Position numbers and translations under genes: made by a program | The notes under the pieces: model-generated | The model's database searches: none | Told to the model about the DNA's origin: nothing | The model's input: the letters and a program-made list of their open reading frames with translations, nothing else | Shown here: in pieces, positions 9,789 through 18,290 of the stretch | How the letters are laid out: each line of letters begins with the position of its first letter | How positions within the stretch are numbered: position 1 is the first letter of the stretch | Assembly: GCA_026982335.1 (NCBI GenBank) | Contig: JALSHH010000041.1 | Span: 62,001-126,000, forward strand | DNA: 64,000 nucleotides | Direction of reading: 5' to 3' | Source of the DNA: Phycisphaerales bacterium | Lineage (GTDB): Bacteria; Planctomycetota; Phycisphaerae; Phycisphaerales; UBA1924

Positions 9789-10820
9789 GTGGCCGATGCC
9801 TCCCAAACTCATGCGCATACCAAGAACGCTCGGCGTGCACTGATCACCGGAGGCGCCGGATTTATCGGCTCGCACCTCGCCGAGCATCTGATTGCCCAAG
9901 GAACTGCAGTCACCGTCATCGACAACCTCTCGACAGGGTGCATCGAGAACCTCGAGCCAATCATCGACGCGATCCGATTCATCGAGGGCGATGTCGATCG
10001 TGGACTCGCATCGCTCGATGACGATATTCATTTTGATGAAATTTATCACCTCGCCGCAGCCGTCGGGGTAGACCTCGTCCTTGACGACCCGATCACCGCG
10101 ATCAAAACCAATATTCATCAGACCGACGCGGTCTTTGAATACGCCTTGGCCAATGGATCGCCGCCGACACTCATCGCGTCCTCCTCCGAAGTCTATGGCA
10201 AACCCAACATGGGGGTCTTCTCCGAAGAAGATGACCTGCTCTTTGGAGCAACCACCATCACACGCTGGTCATACGCCCATGCCAAAGCCATCGACGAGCA
10301 CCTGGCGCTGGCCTATTGGAATCAGCACAGACTTCCAACCGTGATCTGCCGATTCTTCAACACGGTCGGGCCCCGGCAGGTTGGCCGATATGGTATGGTA
10401 CTTCCCCGATTTGTCGAATCGGCCCTCAAAAATGAAACGCTTCGTGTCTTTGGCGATGGAACACAATCGCGGTGCTTCTGCGATGGACGCGATGTGATCG
10501 AGGCGCTTGTGCGCATGGTGCGATCACCCAAATGTGCTGGACGGGTGTTCAATATCGGATCGGATCATCCCATCACGATCATGGAACTTGCGCAAAAAGT
10601 CATCGAAACACTCGGATCATCGTCCGCAATCGAACTCATCCCTTACTGCGACGCCTACCCGCCTGGTTTCGAAGACCTTCGGCATCGCAAACCCAACCTC
10701 GATCGAATCAAAGAAGCCGTCGGATTTGAGCCTCGCTATCCCCTTGCCCAAACCATCGAAGACCTCGCCAAGACCATCTCCTCCGCTGGATCCATACCAA
10801 GCAAGGGAGGAACGCGATGA
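9789..10820 (+). CDS. NAD-dependent sugar epimerase/dehydratase (SDR family)
   Basis: 343 residues with the extended SDR fold: NAD-binding GGAGFIGSHLAEHL near the N-terminus, ASSSEVYGKP with the catalytic Ser region, and the catalytic pair in YAHAK. It resembles UDP-glucose 4-epimerases and UDP-glucuronate decarboxylases, which act on nucleotide sugars that feed polysaccharide synthesis; the exact substrate cannot be read from the sequence. The GTG start follows GGAG by nine bases. The end overlaps the next gene by four bases (ATGA), indicating one operon with the initiating transferase. Confidence 0.85.
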   Translation: MADASQTHAHTKNARRALITGGAGFIGSHLAEHLIAQGTAVTVIDNLSTGCIENLEPIIDAIRFIEGDVDRGLASLDDDIHFDEIYHLAAAVGVDLVLDDPITAIKTNIHQTDAVFEYALANGSPPTLIASSSEVYGKPNMGVFSEEDDLLFGATTITRWSYAHAKAIDEHLALAYWNQHRLPTVICRFFNTVGPRQVGRYGMVLPRFVESALKNETLRVFGDGTQSRCFCDGRDVIEALVRMVRSPKCAGRVFNIGSDHPITIMELAQKVIETLGSSSAIELIPYCDAYPPGFEDLRHRKPNLDRIKEAVGFEPRYPLAQTIEDLAKTISSAGSIPSKGGTR

Positions 10821-12247
10821 ATCTTCAGCTCGCATCCCCGCCGGACTTTGGCATCCCAGACGGACTTGATCTGATCGAAGATATCCCCCTCGAATCTGTC
10901 GAATCCCCCCCCGCAACAACCACCAGCGATATCGCCCAAGCAGCAATCGACCAACTCGATATTCTTTCCGGATACATCATGGTCTTTGCGGTGGCGTTTC
11001 TGGTCACGGTGCTCGTCACGCCATTGGTCCGCAGGCTTGCCCTTGCCAATGGCATCGTGGATCATCCTTCCGAGTCGCGCAAGATTCACAAAGCACCGAT
11101 CGCCTACCTCGGCGGGGTCGCGGTCTATCTAGGGATTATTGCGGGGTTGATTTTTAGTTATGTCGGTGCCGATATTCCCGGTTTGATTGATTTTCATCCG
11201 ATGAGCTCCGAACACATGATCGATGGGATCTACCACCCCTATGTTCCGCCTTGGATTGCCTTGGGGATGACTTCGATTGTACTTGTGGGATTGCTCGACG
11301 ATATCACAGGAATTCCACCTCGGGTCAAACTGGGCGGGCAGCTCGTCGCAGCAGCAGCCCTGGCGCTGGGCAATGTCGGGATTAATGTCGCTGCCGGGGT
11401 GCTCACGCCGACACTTGGGCGGTTGCTCCATAATCCTGAACTGGTCTATCAGATTCCGATGCCCTTTGATATCCCCGGTTTTGGAACGAGTATGGAGCTT
11501 GATCTGATCTATTGGTCGGGCACCGCGATCATCGCGATCTTTGTACTCGGCGCGTGCAATGCATCGAACTTTATCGATGGACTCGATGGACTTTTGACCG
11601 GCGTAACCTCAATTGCGATGATTGGGCTCTTGGCCATTGCGCTCACGCTGGCGATGATGGATGACGGGCCCTTCGATGCTCCACGCATCATCTTTGGACT
11701 TGCGGTGCTCGGGGCATGCCTTGGGTTCCTCCCCCACAATTTCAATCCCGCATCGATCTTCCTCGGCGATACGGGCTCGTTGCTCTTGGGATATTGCAGC
11801 GCGGTGGTGATTCTCTCACTTGGTGATACCGGCAAAACTTGGCTGGTGGCTGCCGGATTGATTATCTACGCCATCCCCATCATCGACACCGCCTTGGCGA
11901 TTATTCGTCGAAAACTCGCAGGCAAGAAGATGTCCGATCCTGATGCGGATCATCTGCACCATATGCTCAAGCGAGCCTTTGGCGTCAAGGGTGCGGTCTT
12001 TACACTCTATGGGATCGGGATCGTATTTTGCTTGCTCGGCGTGATGCTCAGCTACTTCCGCGGGCGATTGATCTATGCGCTGGTGCTGATGATCGCATCG
12101 TACATCGGGGTGTATGCGATCAAGGTCGCTCGTCAATCGCAAATGAACGAAGAAGCTCAGGATATCAAACCTCGCAAGTGCGATGCAGAAGCTCCGATCA
12201 GCAAAGGCACACCTGATCCTGAGCGACCTGTGCCTGCAAGCAAGTGA
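10817..12247 (+). CDS. WecA/MraY-family undecaprenyl-phosphate sugar-1-P transferase
   Basis: 476 residues with about ten to eleven membrane helices and the family motifs in order: GLLDD (Mg-binding Asp pair), NASNFIDGLDGL, FLGDTGSLLLG and the HLHHM histidine loop. These enzymes start glycan assembly by transferring a sugar-1-phosphate from UDP to undecaprenyl phosphate in the inner membrane. Its position at the end of the exopolysaccharide operon suggests polymer initiation rather than peptidoglycan synthesis (MraY), but WecA-type and MraY-type activity cannot be told apart with certainty. An 80-residue polar N-terminal extension precedes the usual start of the family. GGAGG precedes the ATG. 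Confidence 0.85.
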   Translation: MNLQLASPPDFGIPDGLDLIEDIPLESVESPPATTTSDIAQAAIDQLDILSGYIMVFAVAFLVTVLVTPLVRRLALANGIVDHPSESRKIHKAPIAYLGGVAVYLGIIAGLIFSYVGADIPGLIDFHPMSSEHMIDGIYHPYVPPWIALGMTSIVLVGLLDDITGIPPRVKLGGQLVAAAALALGNVGINVAAGVLTPTLGRLLHNPELVYQIPMPFDIPGFGTSMELDLIYWSGTAIIAIFVLGACNASNFIDGLDGLLTGVTSIAMIGLLAIALTLAMMDDGPFDAPRIIFGLAVLGACLGFLPHNFNPASIFLGDTGSLLLGYCSAVVILSLGDTGKTWLVAAGLIIYAIPIIDTALAIIRRKLAGKKMSDPDADHLHHMLKRAFGVKGAVFTLYGIGIVFCLLGVMLSYFRGRLIYALVLMIASYIGVYAIKVARQSQMNEEAQDIKPRKCDAEAPISKGTPDPERPVPASK

Positions 12248-12263
12248 GCTCTACTCTTCCAAA

Positions 12264-14054
12264 TTACTCTTCCAAGTTTGAATGCTCAACCGCAAATTTG
12301 ACCGTCGCTTTGGCATCTTTGAGCGCTTCGCGTGCATCGGACTCGGAGCGGATCAATCGTCCGCCGACCTCGATGCTCAAGGTTGGGCGTGATTTTTTGA
12401 GTTTGCCAATAACCCACCCTTCATTGACCATCACTTCGAGGGCCTGCATGTAGACGAAGATGCTGATGCCTTGGGCGCCGCCGATGGTTGTCCGTGCGAT
12501 GGATTCGACAAGCATGTTGTAGATTTTTTCGAGGTCTGACTCTTGTTTGAGCACATCAATGACCGCTTTCCATGCGCCCGTCATAGGGAGAATTGTATCG
12601 GCGCGTTTGTAGCACTTCACGCGGTTGATCCGTCCGTTTTTGAGTTCGCTCTGGTAGATTTCTTCTGCGTTGGCCAAGTTGAGGGTAAAATCGTTGAGTT
12701 TGGAGATTGTGAATTTGGATTTTTTGCCGCTGAATCGTTCGATGAGTTGTTTGGATGAACCCACATCGAAAGCTCCGAACCCGGCCTGGTCGATGCGCTG
12801 GTTGGTGAATCCCCCTTGGGCAAGCCATCGCCATGCTTGGGCGGGGTTGAGATTCAGCCCGGCGTCTTTGGCGATGTCTTTGCAATAGTCCTGCAAATCG
12901 GTGAATCGCCCATTGGCTGCGTACCAATATTCCGCAAAGCGGATGTGCTGATTGATGTTGCGTCGTCCCTTTTCGTCGTACTGGGATTTGATCCATTCGG
13001 GGTCAATTTCGCCTCGTTCGACTTCGAGGATGCTGTAGGCGACCTCGCGGGCGGTGCCATGGGCAAGGGTCATGCCAGCAGCGAGGATCGGATCGGCGAA
13101 CCCGGCGGACTCGCCACAGATCCACCAGTTCTCGCCGGTGAGTCGGTCGGCCAGTTGCGACCAGTTCTTGGTGGTGAGAACATTGCCTCCGGTGGCACTC
13201 TTGGCGTCGACCAACAAAGCGTTGATTTCCTTTTGCTCATCGACCGCTTTGAGGAAAAGCTCTTTGGGCGAGAGCCCGGATGCTTTGTAGTATTCACTTG
13301 GACAGATAAAACCAACGGAAGCTTTGGATGGTCCGAGGGGGATGAACCAAATCCACCCATAGGGCAGCGATCGGACTTGGACACGGGTGCCTCCGATGCC
13401 AATCTCAATGGCCCACTTGGCATTGTCATAATAATCCCAAAAAGCAACATTGCGCAAATGGGTTGGAGCCCGAGTTTCAACGCCCATCGCTTTCCGAAGG
13501 ATGGCTGCATCACCCGATCCATCGACATAATGACGAGCACGGACGATCTGCCCTGAATCGAGCTTGAACCCGGTAACACGATCGCCCTCTTTGAGGACTT
13601 CACGGACAAGTGTTTCTTCATGGACATCGACGCCGACGGATTGGGCATGGCGAAGGAGGATTTCGTCGTACCGATCCCGCTCGACCTGGAAGGCGGTGTG
13701 TCGGCGTTGGCCTTTGTATTGGGCGGGTCGTTCTTCGTCGACGAACTCCTCTGCCGGGTAGAAGTCAAAATCCCATGCCTCGGCATCTTTGCCCCAAGTG
13801 TAAGATCCGCCGAGCTTGACGGGGAAGTTGGCCGCTTCGACCGTATCCCAAACCCCCATTTCATCAAGGATGGCACTGATCCCGGGGAGCTGAGACTCGC
13901 CGACATGCTCACGGGGGAACTTGGTCTTTTCGAGAATCATGACCGAAAGGTCAGGATTGTATTTGCGCAGCAGGGTCGAGACGGTCGAGCCGGTGGGCCC
14001 GCCTCCGATAATGGCAATGTCGACATCAATATACGCTTGGGGATCACTGACCAT
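12264..14054 (-). CDS. Flavin-dependent halogenase-like FAD monooxygenase
   Basis: 596 residues. It has the FAD-binding GGGPTGSTV, then FPREHVGES, an ERDRYD segment, and WIWFIP, which fits the WxWxIP signature of flavin-dependent halogenases; that motif blocks monooxygenation and favours halide use. A C-terminal region of about 200 residues extends beyond the FAD fold. The substrate is unknown. ATG 14054 has GGAG ten bases upstream; a GTG at 14063 is an alternative. It converges on the end of the exopolysaccharide operon with 16 bases between stops and is divergent from tpiA. It could instead be a geranylgeranyl-reductase-like oxidoreductase, but the WxWxIP motif favours a halogenase. Confidence 0.7.
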   Translation of the reverse strand: MVSDPQAYIDVDIAIIGGGPTGSTVSTLLRKYNPDLSVMILEKTKFPREHVGESQLPGISAILDEMGVWDTVEAANFPVKLGGSYTWGKDAEAWDFDFYPAEEFVDEERPAQYKGQRRHTAFQVERDRYDEILLRHAQSVGVDVHEETLVREVLKEGDRVTGFKLDSGQIVRARHYVDGSGDAAILRKAMGVETRAPTHLRNVAFWDYYDNAKWAIEIGIGGTRVQVRSLPYGWIWFIPLGPSKASVGFICPSEYYKASGLSPKELFLKAVDEQKEINALLVDAKSATGGNVLTTKNWSQLADRLTGENWWICGESAGFADPILAAGMTLAHGTAREVAYSILEVERGEIDPEWIKSQYDEKGRRNINQHIRFAEYWYAANGRFTDLQDYCKDIAKDAGLNLNPAQAWRWLAQGGFTNQRIDQAGFGAFDVGSSKQLIERFSGKKSKFTISKLNDFTLNLANAEEIYQSELKNGRINRVKCYKRADTILPMTGAWKAVIDVLKQESDLEKIYNMLVESIARTTIGGAQGISIFVYMQALEVMVNEGWVIGKLKKSRPTLSIEVGGRLIRSESDAREALKDAKATVKFAVEHSNLEE

Positions 14055-14159
14055 CTTTATCACACTCCAAATTCAAGATTCCTAGACTTCGCTCAAGGCT
14101 TGGCCAAATCATATCCCTCAGGCTATGGTATCAATCCACCCGATCGGAGAATCCACACA

Positions 14160-14933
14160 ATGACCCAACAGCGCACCCCATTCGTCGGCGGCAACTGGAA
14201 AATGAATACCAATGCGTCCCAGGGCATCTCCCTCATCGACGCTCTGCAAGATGGGCTCAAGGGTGATTTGGTGGAAGTGACGGTCTATCCGCCGTTTGTG
14301 TATCTCCGTGAGATCGCTGCCCGGTGCGAAGGGTCCGATATGCTCATCGGTGCCCAGGACTGCTGGCATGAGCCCTGCGGCGCCTTCACCGGCGAGATTT
14401 CGACCGGGATGCTCAAAGATTGCCCGGTCCAATCCGTCCTGACGGGACACTCCGAACGACGCCATGTGATCGGAGAAACGGATGAGTTGGTCAATCTCAA
14501 GACCAAGGCCGCCCTTGCCGATGGGCTCGTCACGGTACTCTGTGTCGGCGAAACACTCGAACAACGCGAAAACGGGCAGACCGATGCGGTCAATGAATCC
14601 CAGATCCGAGCAGGCTTGGCCGGAGTTGGCAAAGACGAGTTGGACAAGGTGGTCATCGCCTACGAGCCGGTCTGGGCGATCGGCACAGGCAAAACGGCCA
14701 CCCCCGACGATGCTCAAGATGCCCATGCCAATATTCGGGCATTGATCGCCCAAATGTACGATCAGCGAGCAAGTGAGGCGATACGGATCATCTATGGCGG
14801 GTCAATGAAGCCAGGCAATGCCAATGAACTCATGGCGATGCCCGACATCGACGGCGGACTCATCGGCGGGGCCTCACTGACGGCGGAGGATTTCCTTGCC
14901 ATTGTCCAAGCCGGGGCAACACAGGCGGTTTGA
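14160..14933 (+). CDS. tpiA: Triosephosphate isomerase
   Basis: 257 residues, the usual length. It interconverts dihydroxyacetone phosphate and glyceraldehyde 3-phosphate in glycolysis. The catalytic residues are present: Lys14 in GGNWKMN, His97 in TGHSERR and Glu169 in AYEPVWAIGTG, the last leading into the flexible loop 6. The phosphate-binding GGS is seen in YGGSMKPGN. GGAGA precedes the ATG. The longer open frame reaching back to 13620 is the antisense of the halogenase-like gene and is not part of this protein. Confidence 0.97.
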   Translation: MTQQRTPFVGGNWKMNTNASQGISLIDALQDGLKGDLVEVTVYPPFVYLREIAARCEGSDMLIGAQDCWHEPCGAFTGEISTGMLKDCPVQSVLTGHSERRHVIGETDELVNLKTKAALADGLVTVLCVGETLEQRENGQTDAVNESQIRAGLAGVGKDELDKVVIAYEPVWAIGTGKTATPDDAQDAHANIRALIAQMYDQRASEAIRIIYGGSMKPGNANELMAMPDIDGGLIGGASLTAEDFLAIVQAGATQAV

Positions 14934-15088
14934 TCGACCCAAATTCATGAATTGGTGATGTTTGGTTGATACTCAGGCATCTCTCTGCACAGTGATGCTG
15001 AAGTAATCTTCTCATGCGCCTAGACTTGCCTCCGCATGTATGAATCCATTTTGTATGATGCCATGACCCGATCCTTGAGGAGCAGCGT

Positions 15089-15610
15089 GTGCCGATTTCC
15101 GCTCAAATGACTGAATCCATCTCGACCATCCACACCATACCCTCGCTGGCAAGCTTATCGCTCGCCGCGTTCAATCCGGTGGTGACCAACCTGCTCATTG
15201 GGTTGTTCCTTTTGGTTTCGATCGTGATGATCTTGTTGGTACTGATCCAGCGTCCTCAGGGTGGCGGGCTCAGCGGGGCCTTTGGTTCTGGTGGCGGCGG
15301 CGGAGCGGGGCAGACGGCCTTTGGTACCAAGACCGGCGATGTGCTGACTTGGGCCACGATCAGTATCTTTGTCGCCTTTGTTGGATTTGCCATTGTGCTC
15401 AACTTTGCCACACGACCAGCCGATCCGGCCAATCTCCCCGTGCGCATGGTTGCCCCACCAGAGAATACCCCAGCCGATGAAACGGATGCTGCCGACGCGG
15501 CCCAAAATCCGCTCGATGAGCAGGACATCGGGGAAAATGCTCAAGAAAATATTCAAAACAGCACTGGTGATGCGCCCGCTGAGGCTGACCTGCCCACGGG
15601 TGATGAATAA
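15089..15610 (+). CDS. secG: Preprotein translocase subunit SecG
   Basis: 173 residues with two transmembrane helices (about 30-52 and 83-105). Between them is the SecG signature QRPQGGGLSGAFGSG, then a glycine stretch and QTAFGT. SecG is the small subunit of the SecYEG channel in the inner membrane. The C-terminus carries a long acidic, Asp/Glu/Ala/Asn-rich tail of about 60 residues that shorter SecG proteins lack. The start is GTG 15089, six bases after GAGGAG; ATG 15107 is an alternative. Confidence 0.93.
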   Translation: MPISAQMTESISTIHTIPSLASLSLAAFNPVVTNLLIGLFLLVSIVMILLVLIQRPQGGGLSGAFGSGGGGGAGQTAFGTKTGDVLTWATISIFVAFVGFAIVLNFATRPADPANLPVRMVAPPENTPADETDAADAAQNPLDEQDIGENAQENIQNSTGDAPAEADLPTGDE

Positions 15611-15671
15611 TACCATCGCCCCGCAGAACCCACCCAACGATCATCTATTCTGATCGCACAGGAGATTGTTC

Positions 15672-16556
15672 GTGATTCGAAGCATGACCGGATTTGGAGA
15701 CGCATCGAGCAGCGACGCTGGCTCGGTTTATAGTGTCGAGGTGCGTTCAGTCAACAACAAGTTCCTCAAAACCTCGATCCGGATTCCCGATCGGCTGGCG
15801 ACCCTTGAACCTGAGATCGAGCAGATCATCCGCGCGTCGATCTCACGAGGCTCAGTGACGGTGACGATCAACTGCACCGAAACCGACGAGGGGGCGGCTC
15901 AAGAGATCAACGGGCCCGCCTTGCGTAAATACGCCCAACAAATCGCCGACTCGATCGGCACACCAATTCAATCGGTTTCGGTGGCCCAGTTGGTCAATCT
16001 CCCCGGAGTATTGGGTCCGCCAAGCGATGAAGAATCTCGGCTCAGACGAGCACGAGCTGCGATTCGCCCGCTCGTCGAACTGGCCCTCGAGCACCTTGTC
16101 GCCATGCGCACCCGCGAGGGGGTCGCCCTTCATGATGATTTGATCGGACACTTGGACATGATCTCTGAGCGGCTCGATCAGATCGCCGAAATTGCGCCAC
16201 GGGTGATTGCCGATTACCAGAGCCGGCTCAAGTCACGAATGGAATCGCTGATTTCCGATGCAGGTGCCGAAATCGAGCAGGCGGATTTGATCCGCGAGAT
16301 CGCGGTGTATGCAGAGAAAACGGATATCGCCGAGGAGATTGCCAGACTCTCCGAACACCTGATCCACTTCAAGGATTTGCTCAGCGATGATGGTGATCGC
16401 CCACTGGGGCGCACCATGGACTTCCTCGCCCAAGAACTTTTGCGTGAAGCCAACACCATCGCATCCAAAAGTCCTGATGCGAAGATGAGTCGGCTGATTG
16501 TCGAGATCAAGGGCGCGATTGATCGGATCAAAGAGCAGGTCCAGAACGCCGAGTAA
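15672..16556 (+). CDS. yicC: YicC/YloC-family endoribonuclease
   Basis: 294 residues. It begins MIRSMTGFGDA, the highly conserved N-terminus of the YicC family, and ends in the DUF1732 block with GRTMDFLAQELLREANT, SKSPDAKM and IKEQVQNAE. Members of the family have been reported as endoribonucleases that degrade RNA. The start is GTG 15672, seven bases after AGGAG; the frame open from 15666 adds only two codons. It lies 61 bases after secG on the same strand. Confidence 0.93.
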   Translation: MIRSMTGFGDASSSDAGSVYSVEVRSVNNKFLKTSIRIPDRLATLEPEIEQIIRASISRGSVTVTINCTETDEGAAQEINGPALRKYAQQIADSIGTPIQSVSVAQLVNLPGVLGPPSDEESRLRRARAAIRPLVELALEHLVAMRTREGVALHDDLIGHLDMISERLDQIAEIAPRVIADYQSRLKSRMESLISDAGAEIEQADLIREIAVYAEKTDIAEEIARLSEHLIHFKDLLSDDGDRPLGRTMDFLAQELLREANTIASKSPDAKMSRLIVEIKGAIDRIKEQVQNAE

Positions 16557-16622
16557 TCAATTCCGTCCATTTTCCGTTTGCATCTGCTTCTCATCTGCTT
16601 TTCATCCAATGGAGCTCCCGCG

Positions 16623-17651
16623 ATGTCATCACGCCAACAGCTCAGTCAGCGTGAGATTGACCGGGTCCTTGGAAATTATGCCCTTGGTACGATCCATTCG
16701 ATCGCCGAGCTTGCTGCCGGGTCGGTGTATTCACCCAAGGTGATCATCGAATCGGATCGAGGCAAGTTCTTGCTCAAACGCCGAGCCCGTGGACTTGATC
16801 TACCCGAGGTTGTGGCCTTTTCACATGAGGTCATCCTCGGGTGTCTTGAGCGTGGAGTATGCGTGCCGCCTTTGGTGGGGACCTCGGCGAACAACAACTC
16901 GATGGTACAGTTCGGGGATCATATCTACGAACTCTTTGTGTATATCGAAGGCGCGTGCTTCAATCGATCCCCTGCAATGATCGGTGCCCATGCCCAGCAA
17001 GCTGGGGCTTTACTCGGCGAGGTGCACCAAGCACTCGATACGATCCCAACAAGTTTCGAGCCCGCGGTCGAACCCACGCCGATTGATCTGAACCGCGTCC
17101 AGCTCCTTGATTATCTGGGGGCGGACATCGACACGAATCAGCGCAATCATCTCCGCCGACTGCTGGAATATGGCAGCGAGCTTGCCCAAGCCAATGCTCA
17201 GCACCCCGCACTGGTCCACGGTGATTGGCATCCGGGAAACATGATCTATCGTGGAACCGAGATCGTCGCGGTGTGCGATTTTGACAACACACGCGTGGGA
17301 TCGCGCCTGCGTGAGGTCGCCCAAGCAATGGTTCACTTTTCGCTCAAACCCCCTACGCCCGGCCAGCGTGCCCAAATCTGCGACCCAGCCCCCGATCGAG
17401 TTGCCCTTGTCCATTTCTGGCGAGGGTACCACTGCCAAATCCCATCAGCATGCGCGCTCAAGCACTGCCTGGGACTGATGCCTGCGGTGATGATCGACGA
17501 AGCACTCGCTTCGATCCCGTCAGCGAATCAGGCAACAGCCAACGGAACATCCGATGCGATGCTCGTCGCAGTCGCCCGCAAATCCATCTGGCTCGATGAG
17601 CATCAGCATGAACTACTCTCGGCGCTCGAATCGGCTCGGTGCCAAGGATAA
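16623..17651 (+). CDS. APH-fold phosphotransferase (aminoglycoside/homoserine kinase-like)
   Basis: 342 residues with the protein-kinase-like APH fold: a VYSPKV segment with KFLLKRR near residue 45 (candidate ATP-binding Lys), the catalytic loop HGDWHPGN and the metal-binding CDFDNTR. The family phosphorylates small alcohols such as homoserine, choline or sugars; the substrate here is not evident. GGAG lies nine bases upstream of ATG 16623. It follows yicC by 66 bases. The stop is eight bases from the end of the convergent HD gene. Confidence 0.8.
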   Translation: MSSRQQLSQREIDRVLGNYALGTIHSIAELAAGSVYSPKVIIESDRGKFLLKRRARGLDLPEVVAFSHEVILGCLERGVCVPPLVGTSANNNSMVQFGDHIYELFVYIEGACFNRSPAMIGAHAQQAGALLGEVHQALDTIPTSFEPAVEPTPIDLNRVQLLDYLGADIDTNQRNHLRRLLEYGSELAQANAQHPALVHGDWHPGNMIYRGTEIVAVCDFDNTRVGSRLREVAQAMVHFSLKPPTPGQRAQICDPAPDRVALVHFWRGYHCQIPSACALKHCLGLMPAVMIDEALASIPSANQATANGTSDAMLVAVARKSIWLDEHQHELLSALESARCQG

Positions 17652-17658
17652 TCTTTGC

Positions 17659-18201
17659 TCAGACTGCTTCGAGTGTTTCGAGTACCTGTGCAACCGCTCG
17701 GCGTCCAGTGACGATCGAGTCGTAGTTGGTATCGTCCTTGGTAAGTTTAATGGCTCGTTTGCACCGGTCAATGCACTTTTTCCGCATTGAATCACGGGGA
17801 ATATCGAGCCCGTTGTCATAGGCATCGGCAAGCTTGACCAATCTGGCCTGCCATGGTCCGTGGGCAAGGCGTTTGTCGTAATCGGCTTCACGCTTTGATT
17901 CGCGCAAGAGCATGTTTTTGGTCAGCGAGGCTACACAGTCGGCAATCTCAACGCCGAAGCGCTTCTCGATCGCATCATAGTCGGTACGAGTATCTTCGAT
18001 CGTATCGTGGAGCAAAGCTGCGCAGAGCGCAATTTCGTCGTCGCACCCAAAGACATGCGAGACAACCATCGCCACCCGAAAAGGATGGGCGACATAAGGC
18101 GTCTTTTTATCCTTGCGATACTGATGATTATGTGCTCGGGCAGCGTAGGAGGCTGCCTGCTGCCAGAGCGATTGTGTTCCGACTCTTGGTGAACTCTTCA
18201 T
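17659..18201 (-). CDS. HD-domain phosphohydrolase (small alarmone-hydrolase-like)
   Basis: 180 residues with the HD signature: an early conserved segment YVAHPFRVA, then ALLHDTIEDTRTD with the metal-binding HD pair, and a later LVKLADAYDN. This arrangement is that of the hydrolase half of RelA/SpoT and of stand-alone ppGpp hydrolases (SAH/Mesh1). The synthetase, TGS and ACT domains are absent, so if it acts on (p)ppGpp it can only hydrolyse it. The function is assigned by fold, not proven. Confidence 0.75.
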   Translation of the reverse strand: MKSSPRVGTQSLWQQAASYAARAHNHQYRKDKKTPYVAHPFRVAMVVSHVFGCDDEIALCAALLHDTIEDTRTDYDAIEKRFGVEIADCVASLTKNMLLRESKREADYDKRLAHGPWQARLVKLADAYDNGLDIPRDSMRKKCIDRCKRAIKLTKDDTNYDSIVTGRRAVAQVLETLEAV

Positions 18202-18290
18202 AACGGAGCATACCGAGCTCTACTCACAAAAACCATCCATACACTTTAAGCAAATACATTCATACGCGAGATTCAGGGCCAAGCACAAAA

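Noticed and set aside
12816-13556. Long plus-strand frame opposite the halogenase-like gene
   Set aside because: Shadow of the opposite strand, low-complexity translation with no start signal.
13620-14159. N-terminal extension of tpiA
   Set aside because: It overlaps the halogenase-like gene in antisense; TpiA has its normal start at 14160.
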